From: Nostoc sp. UHCC 0302
GTDB taxonomy: Bacteria > Cyanobacteriota > Cyanobacteriia > Cyanobacteriales > Nostocaceae
NCBI RefSeq assembly: GCF_038096175.1
Contig: NZ_CP151099.1
Coordinates: 2,854,501-2,918,500 of the forward strand
Length of the DNA: 64,000 nt
Direction of reading: 5' to 3'
Part shown: in pieces, positions 43,703 through 53,664 of the stretch
Position numbering within the stretch: position 1 is the stretch's first letter
How the letters are laid out: every line of letters begins with the position of its first letter
Notes under the pieces: model-generated
The model's database searches: none
Told to the model about the DNA's origin: nothing
The model's input: only the letters and a program-made list of their open reading frames with translations
Program-made: the position numbers and the translations under genes

Positions 43703-46700
43703 ATGAACTCTCATCAATCTTCTGAGCCATTACCATCGGATTCTATTGCTGTTGAACCATCGACACAGAAGCAGCAAGATAAAAGTGATGAATTATTTCC
43801 TATAGTCGGAATTGCCGCATCTGCGGGAGGATTGGAAGCATTTACGCAGCTACTGAATCATTTACCCATTGACACTGGAATGGCATTTGTACTGATTCAG
43901 CACTTAGATCCAAATCAGGAGAGCCTGCTAAGTGAGATTCTGGCGAGGGAGACCCAGATGCCCGTCCGTGAAGCGCAGAATGGGATGTTTGTAGAACCGA
44001 ACCAGGTATATGTTATTGCGCCGAACACGAAGATGACGCTGGCTCAAGGGGTGCTGCAACTCAAAGCCCGTGAGAAAATTCATGGGAAATATATGCCTGC
44101 TGATGCTTTTTTTACTTCGTTGGCAGCAGAAAGAGGAAGCAAAGCCATCAGTGTTGTCCTATCTGGAAGTGATGGAGACGGCGCACAAGGATCAGAAGCA
44201 ATTAAGGCGGCTGGCGGCATCACCTTTGCTCAGTGTGAATCATCGGCACAATTCAGTGATATGCCGAATACTGCTATTGCTACTGGTGATGTGGACTTTA
44301 TTCTCCCACCACAAAAAATTGCTGAGGAACTAGCTCTTATTGCTCGTCATCCTAACGTTACCCGTCCGATTTCTTCACAAACAGTTGAGCCACTCTCTAA
44401 AAGTGAGACTGCTTTGCCGGCAATCTTTGCAATGCTGTTAACTACCAATGGTGTTGACTTTACGCATTATAAGCAAACGACTTTAAACCGACGAATTGCG
44501 CGGCGGATGGTGCTGTATAACTTGGAAAGTCTAGAAGATTACGTGCAATATCTGCAAAATCATCCAGATGAAGTGCAAGCACTTTACCACGAAGTCTTAA
44601 TCAGTGTCACCAGTTTTTTCCGTGACCCGGAAGCTTATCAAGCTTTGAAAGAGCGAGTATTTCCGGCGATCGCTAAGGGGAAATCAGTTGATAAGCCAAT
44701 TCGGATCTGGGTACCAGGCTGTGCAACGGGGGAGGAGGCTTATTCAATTGCTATTTCTTTAATGGAATTTTTGGAGAATGTGCTTCCCAAACGGGCTATT
44801 CAAATTTTTGCGACAGACATTAATGAGACAGCAATTGAAAAAGCCCGCTTAGGTATCTACAAACCAAACCAAATAGTAGATGTCTCACCAGAACGGCTAA
44901 GACGCTTCTTTAATCAAGTAGAGAGCGGCTATCAAATCAGCAAGCCGATTCGGGAACTTTGTATTTTTGCTAAACAAAACTTCATCAGTGAACCGCCATT
45001 TTCCAATCTGGATCTCATTAGTTGTCGTAATGTCCTGATTTACTTTGAATCTGTTTTGCAAAAGCAGGTAATGCCCATTTTTCATTACAGTCTCAAGCCC
45101 ACTGGGTTTTTGATGTTAGGTATCGCCGAAAGTGCAGGAGAATTTTCCAACTTATTTACTTTAGCAGACAGAAAAAACAATATTTATACCAAAAAATTAA
45201 TACCCACTCCACTTAACTTTAACTTTGCCAGCAGCAACTACCCTGTAGCGAAAATAGCTGCTGATAAGTCTATAAGTCATAAAATTTGGGATATTACTGA
45301 CTTAAATAAACAGGCTGACCAGATTCTTTTGAATCGTTATGCCCCAGTTGGCGTGATGATTAACGACAATATGGACATTCTGCAATTTCGAGGGGAAACC
45401 AGTCCCTATCTGAGACCCGCCCCTGGAGATCCCAGTTTTAATTTGTTCAAAATGGCACGAAAAGGACTGCTGGAAGAGTTGCGTACTGCGATTCATCAGG
45501 CAAAAAGGCAGAATGTTCCTGTGAGAAAGGAACAGCTACAGATGGAAGGGAGCGAGTCGTCTAGGAAAGTCAGCATTGAGGTGATTCCGTTTCAACCTGA
45601 TTCCGTGGAAACTCACTGCTTTCTTGTTTTATTTGAAGATGTACCTGCTCCAACAAATGCACAAGTGACCATCACACCTGGAAATGTAGAACAACTAGGT
45701 AGCGAGGAAATACTCCGACTCCAACAAGAACTAGCAGCCACCAAGCAAGAACTTGCTGTAACTCAAGAATATTTGCAATTGATTAGTCAGGAGCATGAGT
45801 CCACCACTCAACACCTGAAGGTGGCGAATGAAGAAATCCTCTCCAGCAATGAGGAATTACAAAGCACTAATGAAGAGTTGCAAACAGCCAAAGAAGAGGT
45901 ACAAGCAACCAACGAAGAATTACATACAACTAATCAAGAATTGCAAAGTCGCAATCTCGAATTACACAAGGTCAATAATGACCTGTTGAATATACTCAGT
46001 AGTGTGAATATTCCTATTCTCATACTGAGCAACGATTTACGGATTCGGCGTTTCACGCCAACAGCACAGCGTTTACTAAATCTGATTCCTACAGATGTGG
46101 GACGACTACTGAGTGATATCCGCTCCACTATTGACGTTCCTAATTTAGAGTCATTGTTCATTGAGGTGATTGACACTTTAACTGTTAAAGAACTGGAGGC
46201 GCAAGACCAAGAAGGACGTTGGTATAATCTGCGAATTCGACCTTACAGAACTACAGAAAATCATATTGATGGCGTGGTGATGGTGTTGATGGACATAGAT
46301 GCCCTCAAACGCAGTAAAAAGCAGTTGCAAGCTGCTCTTGATTATGCCGAAGCTGTTGTGGAAACTGTGCCAGAGCCTTTAGTCGTTCTCAATGCTGACT
46401 TACGAGTTATCAAAAGCAATCGGGCTTTTTATCAAATTTTTCAGGTAACACCCGCCCAAACAGAACAGCAAATAATTTTTGAGCTAGGAAACGGTCAGTG
46501 GAATATTCCCCAACTACGATCTATTCTGTCAGAAATCCTCACTCATAACACTCAGGTTGAAAGTTTTGAGCTTTGCTTTAACTTGGAAAAAATTGGGCAA
46601 AAGACTATATTGCTCAATGGTTATAGAATTTTACAACCAGGAAATCAGCAAATGATTCTGCTGGCACTTCATGACATTACACAGCAGAAGTTGTTTGAGG

Positions 46701-47926
46701 AAGAACGCACCCAGCTATTGGTTAAAGAGCAGTCAGCCCGCTTGGAAGCGGAGAAATCTAACCGAATTAAGGATGAGTTTTTATCTACTTTATCCCACGA
46801 ACTCCGCAACCCCCTCCAAAGTATTTTGGGATGGTCTGATTTACTCCAGGAACAAAACTTTGATCCCGCTCAAATGAATCGTGCAATTGACATGATTGGG
46901 CGTAGTGCTAAAGCGCAAATCCAAATGATTGAGGATCTTCTAGATATCTCGCGCATTACTACTGGTCAACTCCGTCTGAATATTTGTCCAATTGATCTAG
47001 GCTCTGTGATTGAGGCAGCCCTTGAGATAGTCAGATTATCGGCAGAAGCGAAAAATATTCAAATTGAATGCCACCTGCAACCCGTGATTGGAAAGGTACT
47101 TGGAGATGGGTTGCGCTTGCAGCAGGTAATCTGGAATTTGTTTTCTAATGCCATCAAATTTACTCCTTCTGGGGGAAGTATAGTTGTCACACTGGAGCAA
47201 GTTGATTCCCAAGCCCAGATTCGAGTTAATGACACAGGTATTGGTATAACTAATGACTTTCTCCCTTATATCTTTGAGCGGTTTCGTCAGGCTGACAGTA
47301 GCAAAACTCGTGCTAATCAAGGACTGGGCATAGGGCTGTCCCTTGTGCGTTATCTAGTCGAACTTCATGGCGGCAAGGTTAAGGCAGAAAGTCCAGGTGC
47401 AAACTTAGGGACAACTATCATCGTTGAGCTACCACTGAACACCAATCTTGAGAGGGATTTTAGCGCTTGTGATCCAGAGGTGATATATATTTCTGGCGAC
47501 GCGGAAATAGCCGTTGATAACATTCCTTCCCTGGAAGGTTTGCACATACTTGTTGTAGATGATGATGCCGCTATATGTGAGTTAACGAAGATGATGCTAC
47601 AAAATCATGGGGCTGAAGTAACTGCTGCCGCATCCGCTGATGAAGCATTCTCAATACTTACAAGCCAACCAGGGTTGTATGATGTGCTATTGTCTGACGT
47701 TGGGATGTCGAACCAAGATGGCTATACCTTGATCCGGCGAGTGCGCTCTCTGAGTGCTGAGGCTGGGGGACAAATTCCCGCAGCAGCAATGACAGGATAT
47801 ATCAGTACTACTGATATTCAAGAATCTAGGGAAGCAGGTTTTCAAATGCACATTCCTAAACCCGTCGAGCTAACCCAATTGGTATTTATGGTTGCCAACT
47901 TAGCTAGACGAGGGACAGCTACCTGA
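43703..47926 (+). CDS. CheB-CheR-PAS hybrid histidine kinase with receiver (1407 residues)
   Basis: Order: CheB methylesterase (residues about 30-215; SAGG Ser, QHLD His and SGSDGDG Asp of the triad); CheR methyltransferase (about 235-490; VPGCATGEEAYSIAISL, FATDIN, ISCRNVLIYF); a coiled coil of NEEL repeats (about 670-750); two PAS domains; HisKA with phospho-His (FLSTLSHELRNPLQS); HATPase (NLFSNAIKFTP, DTGIGI, GLGIGLSLV); and a receiver with LLSDVGM Asp. It is a cytoplasmic sensor of unknown signal. Such fusions occur in many cyanobacteria without chemotaxis clusters. Confidence 0.9.
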   Translation: MNSHQSSEPLPSDSIAVEPSTQKQQDKSDELFPIVGIAASAGGLEAFTQLLNHLPIDTGMAFVLIQHLDPNQESLLSEILARETQMPVREAQNGMFVEPNQVYVIAPNTKMTLAQGVLQLKAREKIHGKYMPADAFFTSLAAERGSKAISVVLSGSDGDGAQGSEAIKAAGGITFAQCESSAQFSDMPNTAIATGDVDFILPPQKIAEELALIARHPNVTRPISSQTVEPLSKSETALPAIFAMLLTTNGVDFTHYKQTTLNRRIARRMVLYNLESLEDYVQYLQNHPDEVQALYHEVLISVTSFFRDPEAYQALKERVFPAIAKGKSVDKPIRIWVPGCATGEEAYSIAISLMEFLENVLPKRAIQIFATDINETAIEKARLGIYKPNQIVDVSPERLRRFFNQVESGYQISKPIRELCIFAKQNFISEPPFSNLDLISCRNVLIYFESVLQKQVMPIFHYSLKPTGFLMLGIAESAGEFSNLFTLADRKNNIYTKKLIPTPLNFNFASSNYPVAKIAADKSISHKIWDITDLNKQADQILLNRYAPVGVMINDNMDILQFRGETSPYLRPAPGDPSFNLFKMARKGLLEELRTAIHQAKRQNVPVRKEQLQMEGSESSRKVSIEVIPFQPDSVETHCFLVLFEDVPAPTNAQVTITPGNVEQLGSEEILRLQQELAATKQELAVTQEYLQLISQEHESTTQHLKVANEEILSSNEELQSTNEELQTAKEEVQATNEELHTTNQELQSRNLELHKVNNDLLNILSSVNIPILILSNDLRIRRFTPTAQRLLNLIPTDVGRLLSDIRSTIDVPNLESLFIEVIDTLTVKELEAQDQEGRWYNLRIRPYRTTENHIDGVVMVLMDIDALKRSKKQLQAALDYAEAVVETVPEPLVVLNADLRVIKSNRAFYQIFQVTPAQTEQQIIFELGNGQWNIPQLRSILSEILTHNTQVESFELCFNLEKIGQKTILLNGYRILQPGNQQMILLALHDITQQKLFEEERTQLLVKEQSARLEAEKSNRIKDEFLSTLSHELRNPLQSILGWSDLLQEQNFDPAQMNRAIDMIGRSAKAQIQMIEDLLDISRITTGQLRLNICPIDLGSVIEAALEIVRLSAEAKNIQIECHLQPVIGKVLGDGLRLQQVIWNLFSNAIKFTPSGGSIVVTLEQVDSQAQIRVNDTGIGITNDFLPYIFERFRQADSSKTRANQGLGIGLSLVRYLVELHGGKVKAESPGANLGTTIIVELPLNTNLERDFSACDPEVIYISGDAEIAVDNIPSLEGLHILVVDDDAAICELTKMMLQNHGAEVTAAASADEAFSILTSQPGLYDVLLSDVGMSNQDGYTLIRRVRSLSAEAGGQIPAAAMTGYISTTDIQESREAGFQMHIPKPVELTQLVFMVANLARRGTAT

Positions 47927-48114
47927 CGCTATAGTAGTAGTCTGCCAAGACTACGCTTGCGTTGTGCTCAGCAAGGGAGGCTCTTGACGCTGGCGTTGCA
48001 AAATCAATGAATAATAGCAGTATTTCCTCCAATTCTCCCCCTGCTTCCATTTCTCCCCCTGCTCGACCTACACAGCAATGCAAGGGTTGGTGAACTAGAG
48101 CACCGATTCAGTAA

Positions 48115-48311
48115 TCAGGATGAAGTAACAGACTGCTCAGTAGTGTTAGTAAAAATTTTGGCAAGGATATGCAGATTATGGACGACGGCGGTACGGCGAA
48201 GGTCAAATAGATTTTTGCGAGAACCAACATAACGAGCTTGATCTCCTTGCCACCGACTAATATGAGATAAGGAATGCTCCACAGCAACACGTTCCTTGGT
48301 GGTTATCCAAT
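48115..48311 (-). pseudogene. C-terminal fragment of a DDE transposase
   Basis: The minus strand reads ITTKERVAVEHSLSHISRWQ, then YVGSRKNLFDLRRTAVVHNL to a stop at 48115: the C-terminal glutamate-containing part of a DDE_Tnp_4/HARBI1-type transposase. Upstream coding sequence is gone. Confidence 0.75.
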
Positions 48312-48512
48312 CCTACAATTTTTGCTATTTCTGGTACTTATTTTTTAAATACAAACTTGTTTAGAAAGTTTAGTGAACAGTTCTGCTGGAATTATGTCTA
48401 AAGAAGTAATCAAAAAAGTCTGCACAAGCAGACTTGATAAAGTGCGTATCGGGAGCATCCAGTTTTGGAAGATTTACCATTTCTGAGAAAATGTAAAAGG
48501 AAATAACCCTGT

Positions 48513-48543
48513 GCGATGCCTGGGGTGTTCTCGTTGCCATCGC
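48513..48543. repeat. 31-bp small dispersed repeat
   Basis: GCGATGCC...CATCGC with inverted hexamer ends. It differs from the repeat at 51417-51447 by a single base and is the same length, so both are copies of one mobile mini-repeat. Confidence 0.7.
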
Positions 48544-48548
48544 TGACT

Positions 48549-48829
48549 ATGAGCCAAGAGAAACAAGAACGGATCAAAGCCTGCTTACAAGAACTCGCAA
48601 CATTACTGTACTCGGAAGCTGATAAGAGTCAGTTAATAGACCTTGAAGGTATAGAAAAAACAGTTCGTAGCCAAATATTGGAATATGTCGGCCCAGAAAT
48701 AGCCCTGAATCTGCTGTTAAACAAATTGGTGCGAGAATTAAAATTTCTGGCGCCCAGTGGAATGTTGATAGTGTTAATCACATCCTCTCTATTCGTTGTG
48801 CTTATCTCAATGGTTTGTTAACTATTTAA
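48549..48829 (+). pseudogene. Internally deleted ISKra4-type transposase
   Basis: The first 55 codons (MSQEKQERIKACLQELATLL, then LEGIEKTVRSQILEYVGPEI) match the usual N-terminus of ISKra4-family cyanobacterial transposases. The end, in another frame (WNVDSVNHILSIRCAYLNG), matches the C-terminus. The catalytic middle, about 300 codons, is missing. Confidence 0.65.
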
Positions 48830-48863
48830 GTCTTTCTGCCAACAGTGGATGCTCTCGAAACAA

Positions 48864-48937
48864 GATAATTTTAGAAGAAGAATTTTACTCAATTGGTATT
48901 TCTGCTACTAATTTATCATATCTAATCTGGGAGAGCC
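48864..48937 (+). mobile_element. Solo 3' end of the ISL3 element
   Basis: These 74 bp match the last 74 bp of the ISL3 copies (4862-4935), including the terminal repeat ending GGGAGAGCC. The rest of the element is absent, so this is a third, truncated ISL3 trace. Confidence 0.85.
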
Positions 48938-49124
48938 AACAAAATTAATAATGATAATTTAGCAAATAAATAATTGCTGAATTAATTAACTATATCAAAT
49001 TTTTGGATGGCTATTCTTCAGCAAGTGTTAATATTAGAAATTTTGGAAATTGTGGCTATTTTAACTTCTCTAATGTGAAGAAAAATAACCCTCAATTATA
49101 CCAGGAAATATTTATGCAAGAGTT

Positions 49125-51305
49125 CTAGTCACTAGCAGCTTCAGAGTTCTTGGTTACAACAAGTAGCATTTTCTTTACTGTTTGAGAGCGTACCGACTCC
49201 TTCAAAACATCGTTAATAGTGTGCAATAATTTAGAAAAAGTGTAGGGCTTTCTCAAGAAGGCGCTAATGCCAGAGGCAAAAACTTCACTAAGCTCTCTAT
49301 CTGTTGCGATGCCACTGATAGCAATAACTTTGACCTGTGGATTCATTTGTCGTAGGATTTGGATAGCAGTTAACCCATCCATCGAAGGCATCATCATATT
49401 CATCAATACAACGCTGATCTGCTCTCTGTGCTGGGTGTACAGTGCGATCGCTTCAATACCATTACTAGCCGTCAAGGTTCTGTAATTAGAGTCTTCTAGC
49501 AAAGTTTTGGAAATTTCCAGGATGGCGATTTCATCATCTACAGCCAGAATCAATTCTCCGTTGCCGTTGGGCAATTCTAAGTTCTCTACTTCGAGCCTTT
49601 CTCCTGTTTCCACAGATGGCAAGTACACCTGAAATTTGGTGCCTTTGCCTAACTCGCTCTCTACATTCACAAAACCACCGTAGTTTTTGACAATGCCAAT
49701 CACAGTTGGCAGACCTAGCCCTGTGCCTTGACCCAGTTCCTTAGTTGTGAAAAAGGGTTCAAAAATCCGCTCCAAGACTCGTGGTATCATGCCAACTCCT
49801 GTATCCTGTACAGTGATAAGTACATAGGGCCCTAATTTAGCCTCTAATTTCATCCTGACAAAGTTTTCATCAACAAAGAAATTTTCTGCCCCAATAGACA
49901 GGGTGCCACCCTGAGGCATAGCATCACGAGCGTTGACGCACAGGTTCATTAATACCTGATGTATATGAGTGGGATCTACCAAGATCTTCCAAAGGTTTGG
50001 CTGAGCTAGGTTCTTGGTGATTGTGATAGATTTTGGAAATGTACTCTGAGCAATTTGCTCAATTTCCGACAGTAGGTTCTCTATTTCTAAATAAACGCTC
50101 TTTCCCTCAGAACCACGTGCAAATGTCAAAATTTGCCTAACCAAATCAGCCGCACGTTTAGAGTTCTGTTCAAGAATCTTCAGCATTTGCTGATGCTGCG
50201 GCTCCAGAGGGGAAAGTTTGAGCGCCAACATTTCAGACGAGGACAGAATCGGCGTTAGGATGTTGTTGAGATCATGGGCAATACCGCTCGCTAACGTCCC
50301 AAGACTTTCCAATCGCTGGGCGCGGAGAAATTGGGCTTCTAGTTGTTTTTTCTCGGTGATGTCGGTGTTAACAGTAAGAATAGATTTGGGTAGATTTCCT
50401 TGATCACGCACTAATGTCCAGCGACTAGCGACAATGATTTCCTTGCCAAGTTTCGTCCGTTGACACAAATCACCCTGCCACGTACCACTTTCGACAACAG
50501 TCTTTTTAGCCATTTCAAATTGTAGCGAAATTTCTTGGCGAAAAAGCCGTTGTGAATTATTTCCGATCGCTTCTGCTGCCGAAAAGCCGTACAAGCACTC
50601 TGCACCTTGGTTCCAGAATAAAATTTCTTGCTCTAGATTGCAGACAATAATTGCGTCGGTAGTGATCTCAAGCAGAGCCGCTTGTTCGCGAATTTTCTGT
50701 TCCGCCTGCCTAATCTCAATGAGTTCAGCTTTTACCTGCTCATGCAGTTCTGATTGCTGGATGGCAATACCCACCTGTGTTGCCAATTGCTTGAGCAAAT
50801 CAATTTCCCAACTCTTCCACTGCCGCGATACTCCACACTGGTTGACAACTAACAATCCCCACAGCTTTTCTTCTTGCAAGATAGGAACTGCCAAGATAGC
50901 CTTAACCTGAAACTGAGTTAGTAAATCACGGTGGCATTCATTCAGATCTGCTGTATAAATATCTGCCACAGCTTGTAAACGTCCCTGTCTGTACTCTTCG
51001 CCACGAGTTCTCGTGAAATAAGTGTCTTCTACTTGGATATTCAGAATAGGGTTCCAATCTTCACTCACAGATTCAACGATCACAGACCCACTGTAGTCTG
51101 GTTCAAAGCGATACATAAATACCCTATCTGCCTTGAGAGACTGCCGTACTTCATCGACAGTGGTATTCATAACCTCATTCAGATTTAAACTTTGGCGGAT
51201 ACGGTGAGCTATTGCAATCACCAGTCGCTGCTGCTCAATTTGCTCTTTAAGCGCCAACTCTGTTTGCTTACTAATATTCAGTTCATCATTATTCTCTGGC
51301 GACAT
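49125..51305 (-). CDS. GAF-PAS hybrid histidine kinase with degenerate receiver (726 residues)
   Basis: GAF domain (residues about 35-185), PAS (about 205-320), HisKA with phospho-His (LASGIAHDLNNILTPILSSS), HATPase (LMNLCVNARDAM, DTGVGM, GQGTGLGLPTVIG) and a C-terminal receiver (LILAVDDEIAIL ... LMNMMMPSMDG ... FLRKPY). The receiver's phosphoacceptor Asp is Asn (codon AAT in place of GAT). It is convergent with the CheB-CheR kinase, separated by IS debris, so the two may belong to one signalling pathway, but that is inferred. Confidence 0.85.
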   Translation of the reverse strand: MSPENNDELNISKQTELALKEQIEQQRLVIAIAHRIRQSLNLNEVMNTTVDEVRQSLKADRVFMYRFEPDYSGSVIVESVSEDWNPILNIQVEDTYFTRTRGEEYRQGRLQAVADIYTADLNECHRDLLTQFQVKAILAVPILQEEKLWGLLVVNQCGVSRQWKSWEIDLLKQLATQVGIAIQQSELHEQVKAELIEIRQAEQKIREQAALLEITTDAIIVCNLEQEILFWNQGAECLYGFSAAEAIGNNSQRLFRQEISLQFEMAKKTVVESGTWQGDLCQRTKLGKEIIVASRWTLVRDQGNLPKSILTVNTDITEKKQLEAQFLRAQRLESLGTLASGIAHDLNNILTPILSSSEMLALKLSPLEPQHQQMLKILEQNSKRAADLVRQILTFARGSEGKSVYLEIENLLSEIEQIAQSTFPKSITITKNLAQPNLWKILVDPTHIHQVLMNLCVNARDAMPQGGTLSIGAENFFVDENFVRMKLEAKLGPYVLITVQDTGVGMIPRVLERIFEPFFTTKELGQGTGLGLPTVIGIVKNYGGFVNVESELGKGTKFQVYLPSVETGERLEVENLELPNGNGELILAVDDEIAILEISKTLLEDSNYRTLTASNGIEAIALYTQHREQISVVLMNMMMPSMDGLTAIQILRQMNPQVKVIAISGIATDRELSEVFASGISAFLRKPYTFSKLLHTINDVLKESVRSQTVKKMLLVVTKNSEAASD

Positions 51306-51972
51306 ACTTAATCCAAGTTATAGGAATCAGATTTGATTTTTGAAAAAGACTACGAGATAATACGTAGAGGTACATCTGTCTAACAGCTAACAATGATAAA
51401 CCAGCATCTACAGGACGCGATGCCTGCGGTGTTCTCGTTGCCATCGCAGAACTGCAAGAATTTATCACTCTTCGTCCAGAAGCCCGTGAGGTCAGGAAAG
51501 CTTTAACAGTCAAGCTGGTTTATCAAGGCTACTTGTATGAAGAGATTCAGACGATTTTAGATGTCTCACGCTTGTTCGATAACAGGCTGGTTAGCCCTGC
51601 TCTACATCGGGGTTTTAAACATTATTTAGATAGAATTAATGCGCTCCCAAGAGTTAATTGAAACTTGGTATTAAATCCAAAGAAACTTATCTCTCCAAGG
51701 AGCTCGTGACTTTATTTTAGAACACCTATCACAGAAGTTGGGCTTGATTACATAATCTCAGTTTTCTGACAATGCGTAAGTTCCAAAAATATTCAATGTG
51801 CTTATATTTGTCATTTCAAACAGTACCATTAGTCCCGCTCAATTAGTTCTATATCTAAAGGAGTAAATAATTTAGATTTTAGTACTATTTTATACAAACA
51901 CTTCTGAAACAGAAGAGTTAAGTACGAACTGACTTTTCCCGTTAAGTCTCTTTTGCAAGCTGCCACCCCTCA
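51306..51972. other. Gap with a transposase N-terminal remnant
   Basis: Around 51448-51600 the plus strand resembles the helix-turn-helix N-terminus of an IS630-type transposase (LQEFITLRPEAREVRKALTV, then LVYQGYLYEEIQTILDVS), interrupted soon after. A 31-bp small repeat (51417-51447) lies just before it. The rest is non-coding. Confidence 0.5.
51417..51447. repeat. 31-bp small dispersed repeat
   Basis: Same 31-bp unit as 48513-48543 with one difference; GCGATG and CATCGC form its inverted ends. It is placed next to a decayed transposase as at 48513. Confidence 0.7.
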
Positions 51973-52075
51973 CAGTAGGGCAAACGCATCTAAATATTGA
52001 CGAGTCTAACTAAAAGTAGAGTGCATCAGAGTCTAAGCTCCATAGGACTTTCAGAAAATTAAACCTTTATTTTGA

Positions 52076-52094
52076 AATAATGATAATCATTATA
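52076..52094. promoter_or_regulatory. Fur-box-like palindrome
   Basis: AATAATGATAATCATTATA matches the classical Fur consensus GATAATGATAATCATTATC at 17 of 19 positions and is palindromic. No intact iron gene follows; the nearest coding sequence is the ISAs1 remnant. It may be a site whose target gene was lost. Confidence 0.5.
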
Positions 52095-52663
52095 AAAGGC
52101 GGTTAGAAGCAACAAAGGGTTGTCATTGAAGAACGTGATATTCTCATAAAAGCTCCAAATTAAGATTACGTTTTCCTATTTCCTCTCCATGAAGCGATCT
52201 TGCCGAAAATCACAATTGCTGACCATTTTGCAATGATAGAAGACCCACGAATAGACCGTACTAAACGACACAATTTAATCGATATTATGACCATTGCTGT
52301 CTGTGCAGTGATTTGTGGAGCTTCCTGGTTGGGTGGGAATCGAGACTTGAGCTTAGTGGGAAGTATGAATGGTTAAAAACATTTTTAGAGCTACAAATGG
52401 TATTCCGTCCCACGATACATTTGCACTCCTTCTTTGCATGAAATCCGCAATTACGTAATGTTATCTCAAATTGAATCTCGGCTTAATCCAGATTCAGTTT
52501 GGTCAAACTTTAATAGTGTTGGAATGGTAGAATCTGTCCGTTCCTTAGATGGTGAAACAACGGCTGAAATTCGTTATTTTATCAGTAGTCTTGAGTCAAA
52601 TGCTAAACAGTTTGGTAATTCTATTCGCAGTCATAGTGTAAGGGAAAATTCATTGCATTGGGG

Positions 52664-52704
52664 AGGCAGCGCGTTGCGGGGGTTCCCCCCGTTGTAGCGA
52701 CTGC
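52664..52704. repeat. Small dispersed repeat inside the ISAs1 remnant
   Basis: Removing this GC-rich insert (GCAGCGCGTTGCGGGGGTTC... to ...GCGACTGC) restores the ISAs1 reading NSLHW-LDVAL, so it is an insertion. It shares the GCAGCGCG...GGGTTTCCCCC...GCGACTGC plan with 56872-56925. Confidence 0.7.
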
Positions 52705-52901
52705 CGTTATTGGATGTGGCTTTAAAAGAAGATGATTGTCGGATTAGGAAAGATAATGCCCCCCAGAATTTCACGATATTAAGGCAAATTGCAGTCAATC
52801 TTCTAACTCAAGAGAAGCGTGTTAAACGTGGAATAAAAAATAAACAGTTTCTCGCTGGGTTGGATAACAATTATTTATCAAAAGTTTTAGCGTTAGCATA
52901 A

Positions 52902-53267
52902 ACTGATATATCAAGGCTCGAATTGATACTTTAGGGAAAAGTTTACTTATTCTCTAGATGAGCATAGTTATATACATTTGCTTTGTGAGCTTTTTTACTA
53001 CCAATTAATAGTGGTTTTACTTTCAATAAGCTAATTTATATTTTTGACTAATACTTTATTCATTTTATTTATATTTCTATTGTTTTCTACAACTATCTAT
53101 ATCATTTTGAAATTTTTCCTAGTTTTCATTAGCAAATAAGATGCGTTTTCCCTACTTACTTGGCTAATTTAGAGAGTCGTCTTCTCTAGTAAATTTTACC
53201 ACAATAGACTAGAACTGCATAGGTAATCATATAAAGTTTGCTTAAGTAAAAATCAAAAATACAGAGT
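52902..53267. other. AT-rich gap
   Basis: No gene or RNA recognised. Probably the promoter-side region of the small gene at 53268. Confidence 0.35.
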
Positions 53268-53435
53268 ATGAGTCAGATAAATAATGATAGTGAAAAGCCA
53301 AGAGTAATTATACTAGACGAATTTGCTGACATGAAAAAGTATCTAGAAAGGCATCCCAACAGTGAAGAAATTTTACAGAGGTTTCAAAAATATTATTCTC
53401 AACTTTTACGGCAAGTTCAAAATAAAAAAGATTAG
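53268..53435 (+). CDS. Small hypothetical protein (55 residues)
   Basis: MSQINNDSEKPRVIILDEFA, then DMKKYLERHPNSEEILQRFQ: acidic N-terminus and an amphipathic helical rest. No clear ribosome-binding site, but the composition is coding-like and the frame is open to a natural stop. Family unknown. Confidence 0.45.
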   Translation: MSQINNDSEKPRVIILDEFADMKKYLERHPNSEEILQRFQKYYSQLLRQVQNKKD

Positions 53436-53509
53436 TTTTTGCTATTAACTTGGAAACGCGCACGAATTTTTTAAATTTAACCAATGACCATTGCTAGTTT
53501 CTTAAAGGG

Positions 53510-53567
53510 GGACAGTCATTGCAAAACAGAACCAGCCAAAAGCACGGGAGTTTTGCAATGGTTGTCC
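53510..53567. other. Long imperfect hairpin
   Basis: GGACAGTCATTGCAAAAC (53510-53527) and GTTTTGCAATGGTTGTCC (53550-53567) are inverted repeats of 18 bp with two mismatches, around a 22-nt loop. It lacks a T run, so it is not a simple terminator; it could be a processed structured RNA or a palindromic mini-element. Confidence 0.6.
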
Positions 53568-53664
53568 TATCCGATAAACATGATCGCACTTATGCAGTTG
53601 AGTTAAACAAACAGTGTGTTCCCCGGAAGGGTTGCCATCAGCATCGCCTATCGTTAAACAACAA

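Larger units (their letters stand above)
51973..52901 (+). pseudogene. Decayed ISAs1-family element
   Basis: The left end AGGGCAAACGCATCTAAA (51977-51994) is the same as the terminal repeat of the short element at 56171-56298. The transposase N-terminus follows at about 52200 (PKITIADHFAMIEDPRIDRT, then IMTIAVCAVICGASW) and the C-terminal half at 52434-52901 (VRSLDGETTAEIRYFISSLE, then VALKEDDCRIRKDNAPQNFT). The middle is deleted and a 41-bp small repeat interrupts the frame at 52664. No right end was recognised. Confidence 0.75.

Noticed and set aside
48549-48821. Intact 91-residue membrane protein reading through to ...LVVLISMVC
   Set aside because: The hydrophobic tail arises from reading an ISKra4 C-terminal segment in the wrong frame; both ends match a deleted transposase.
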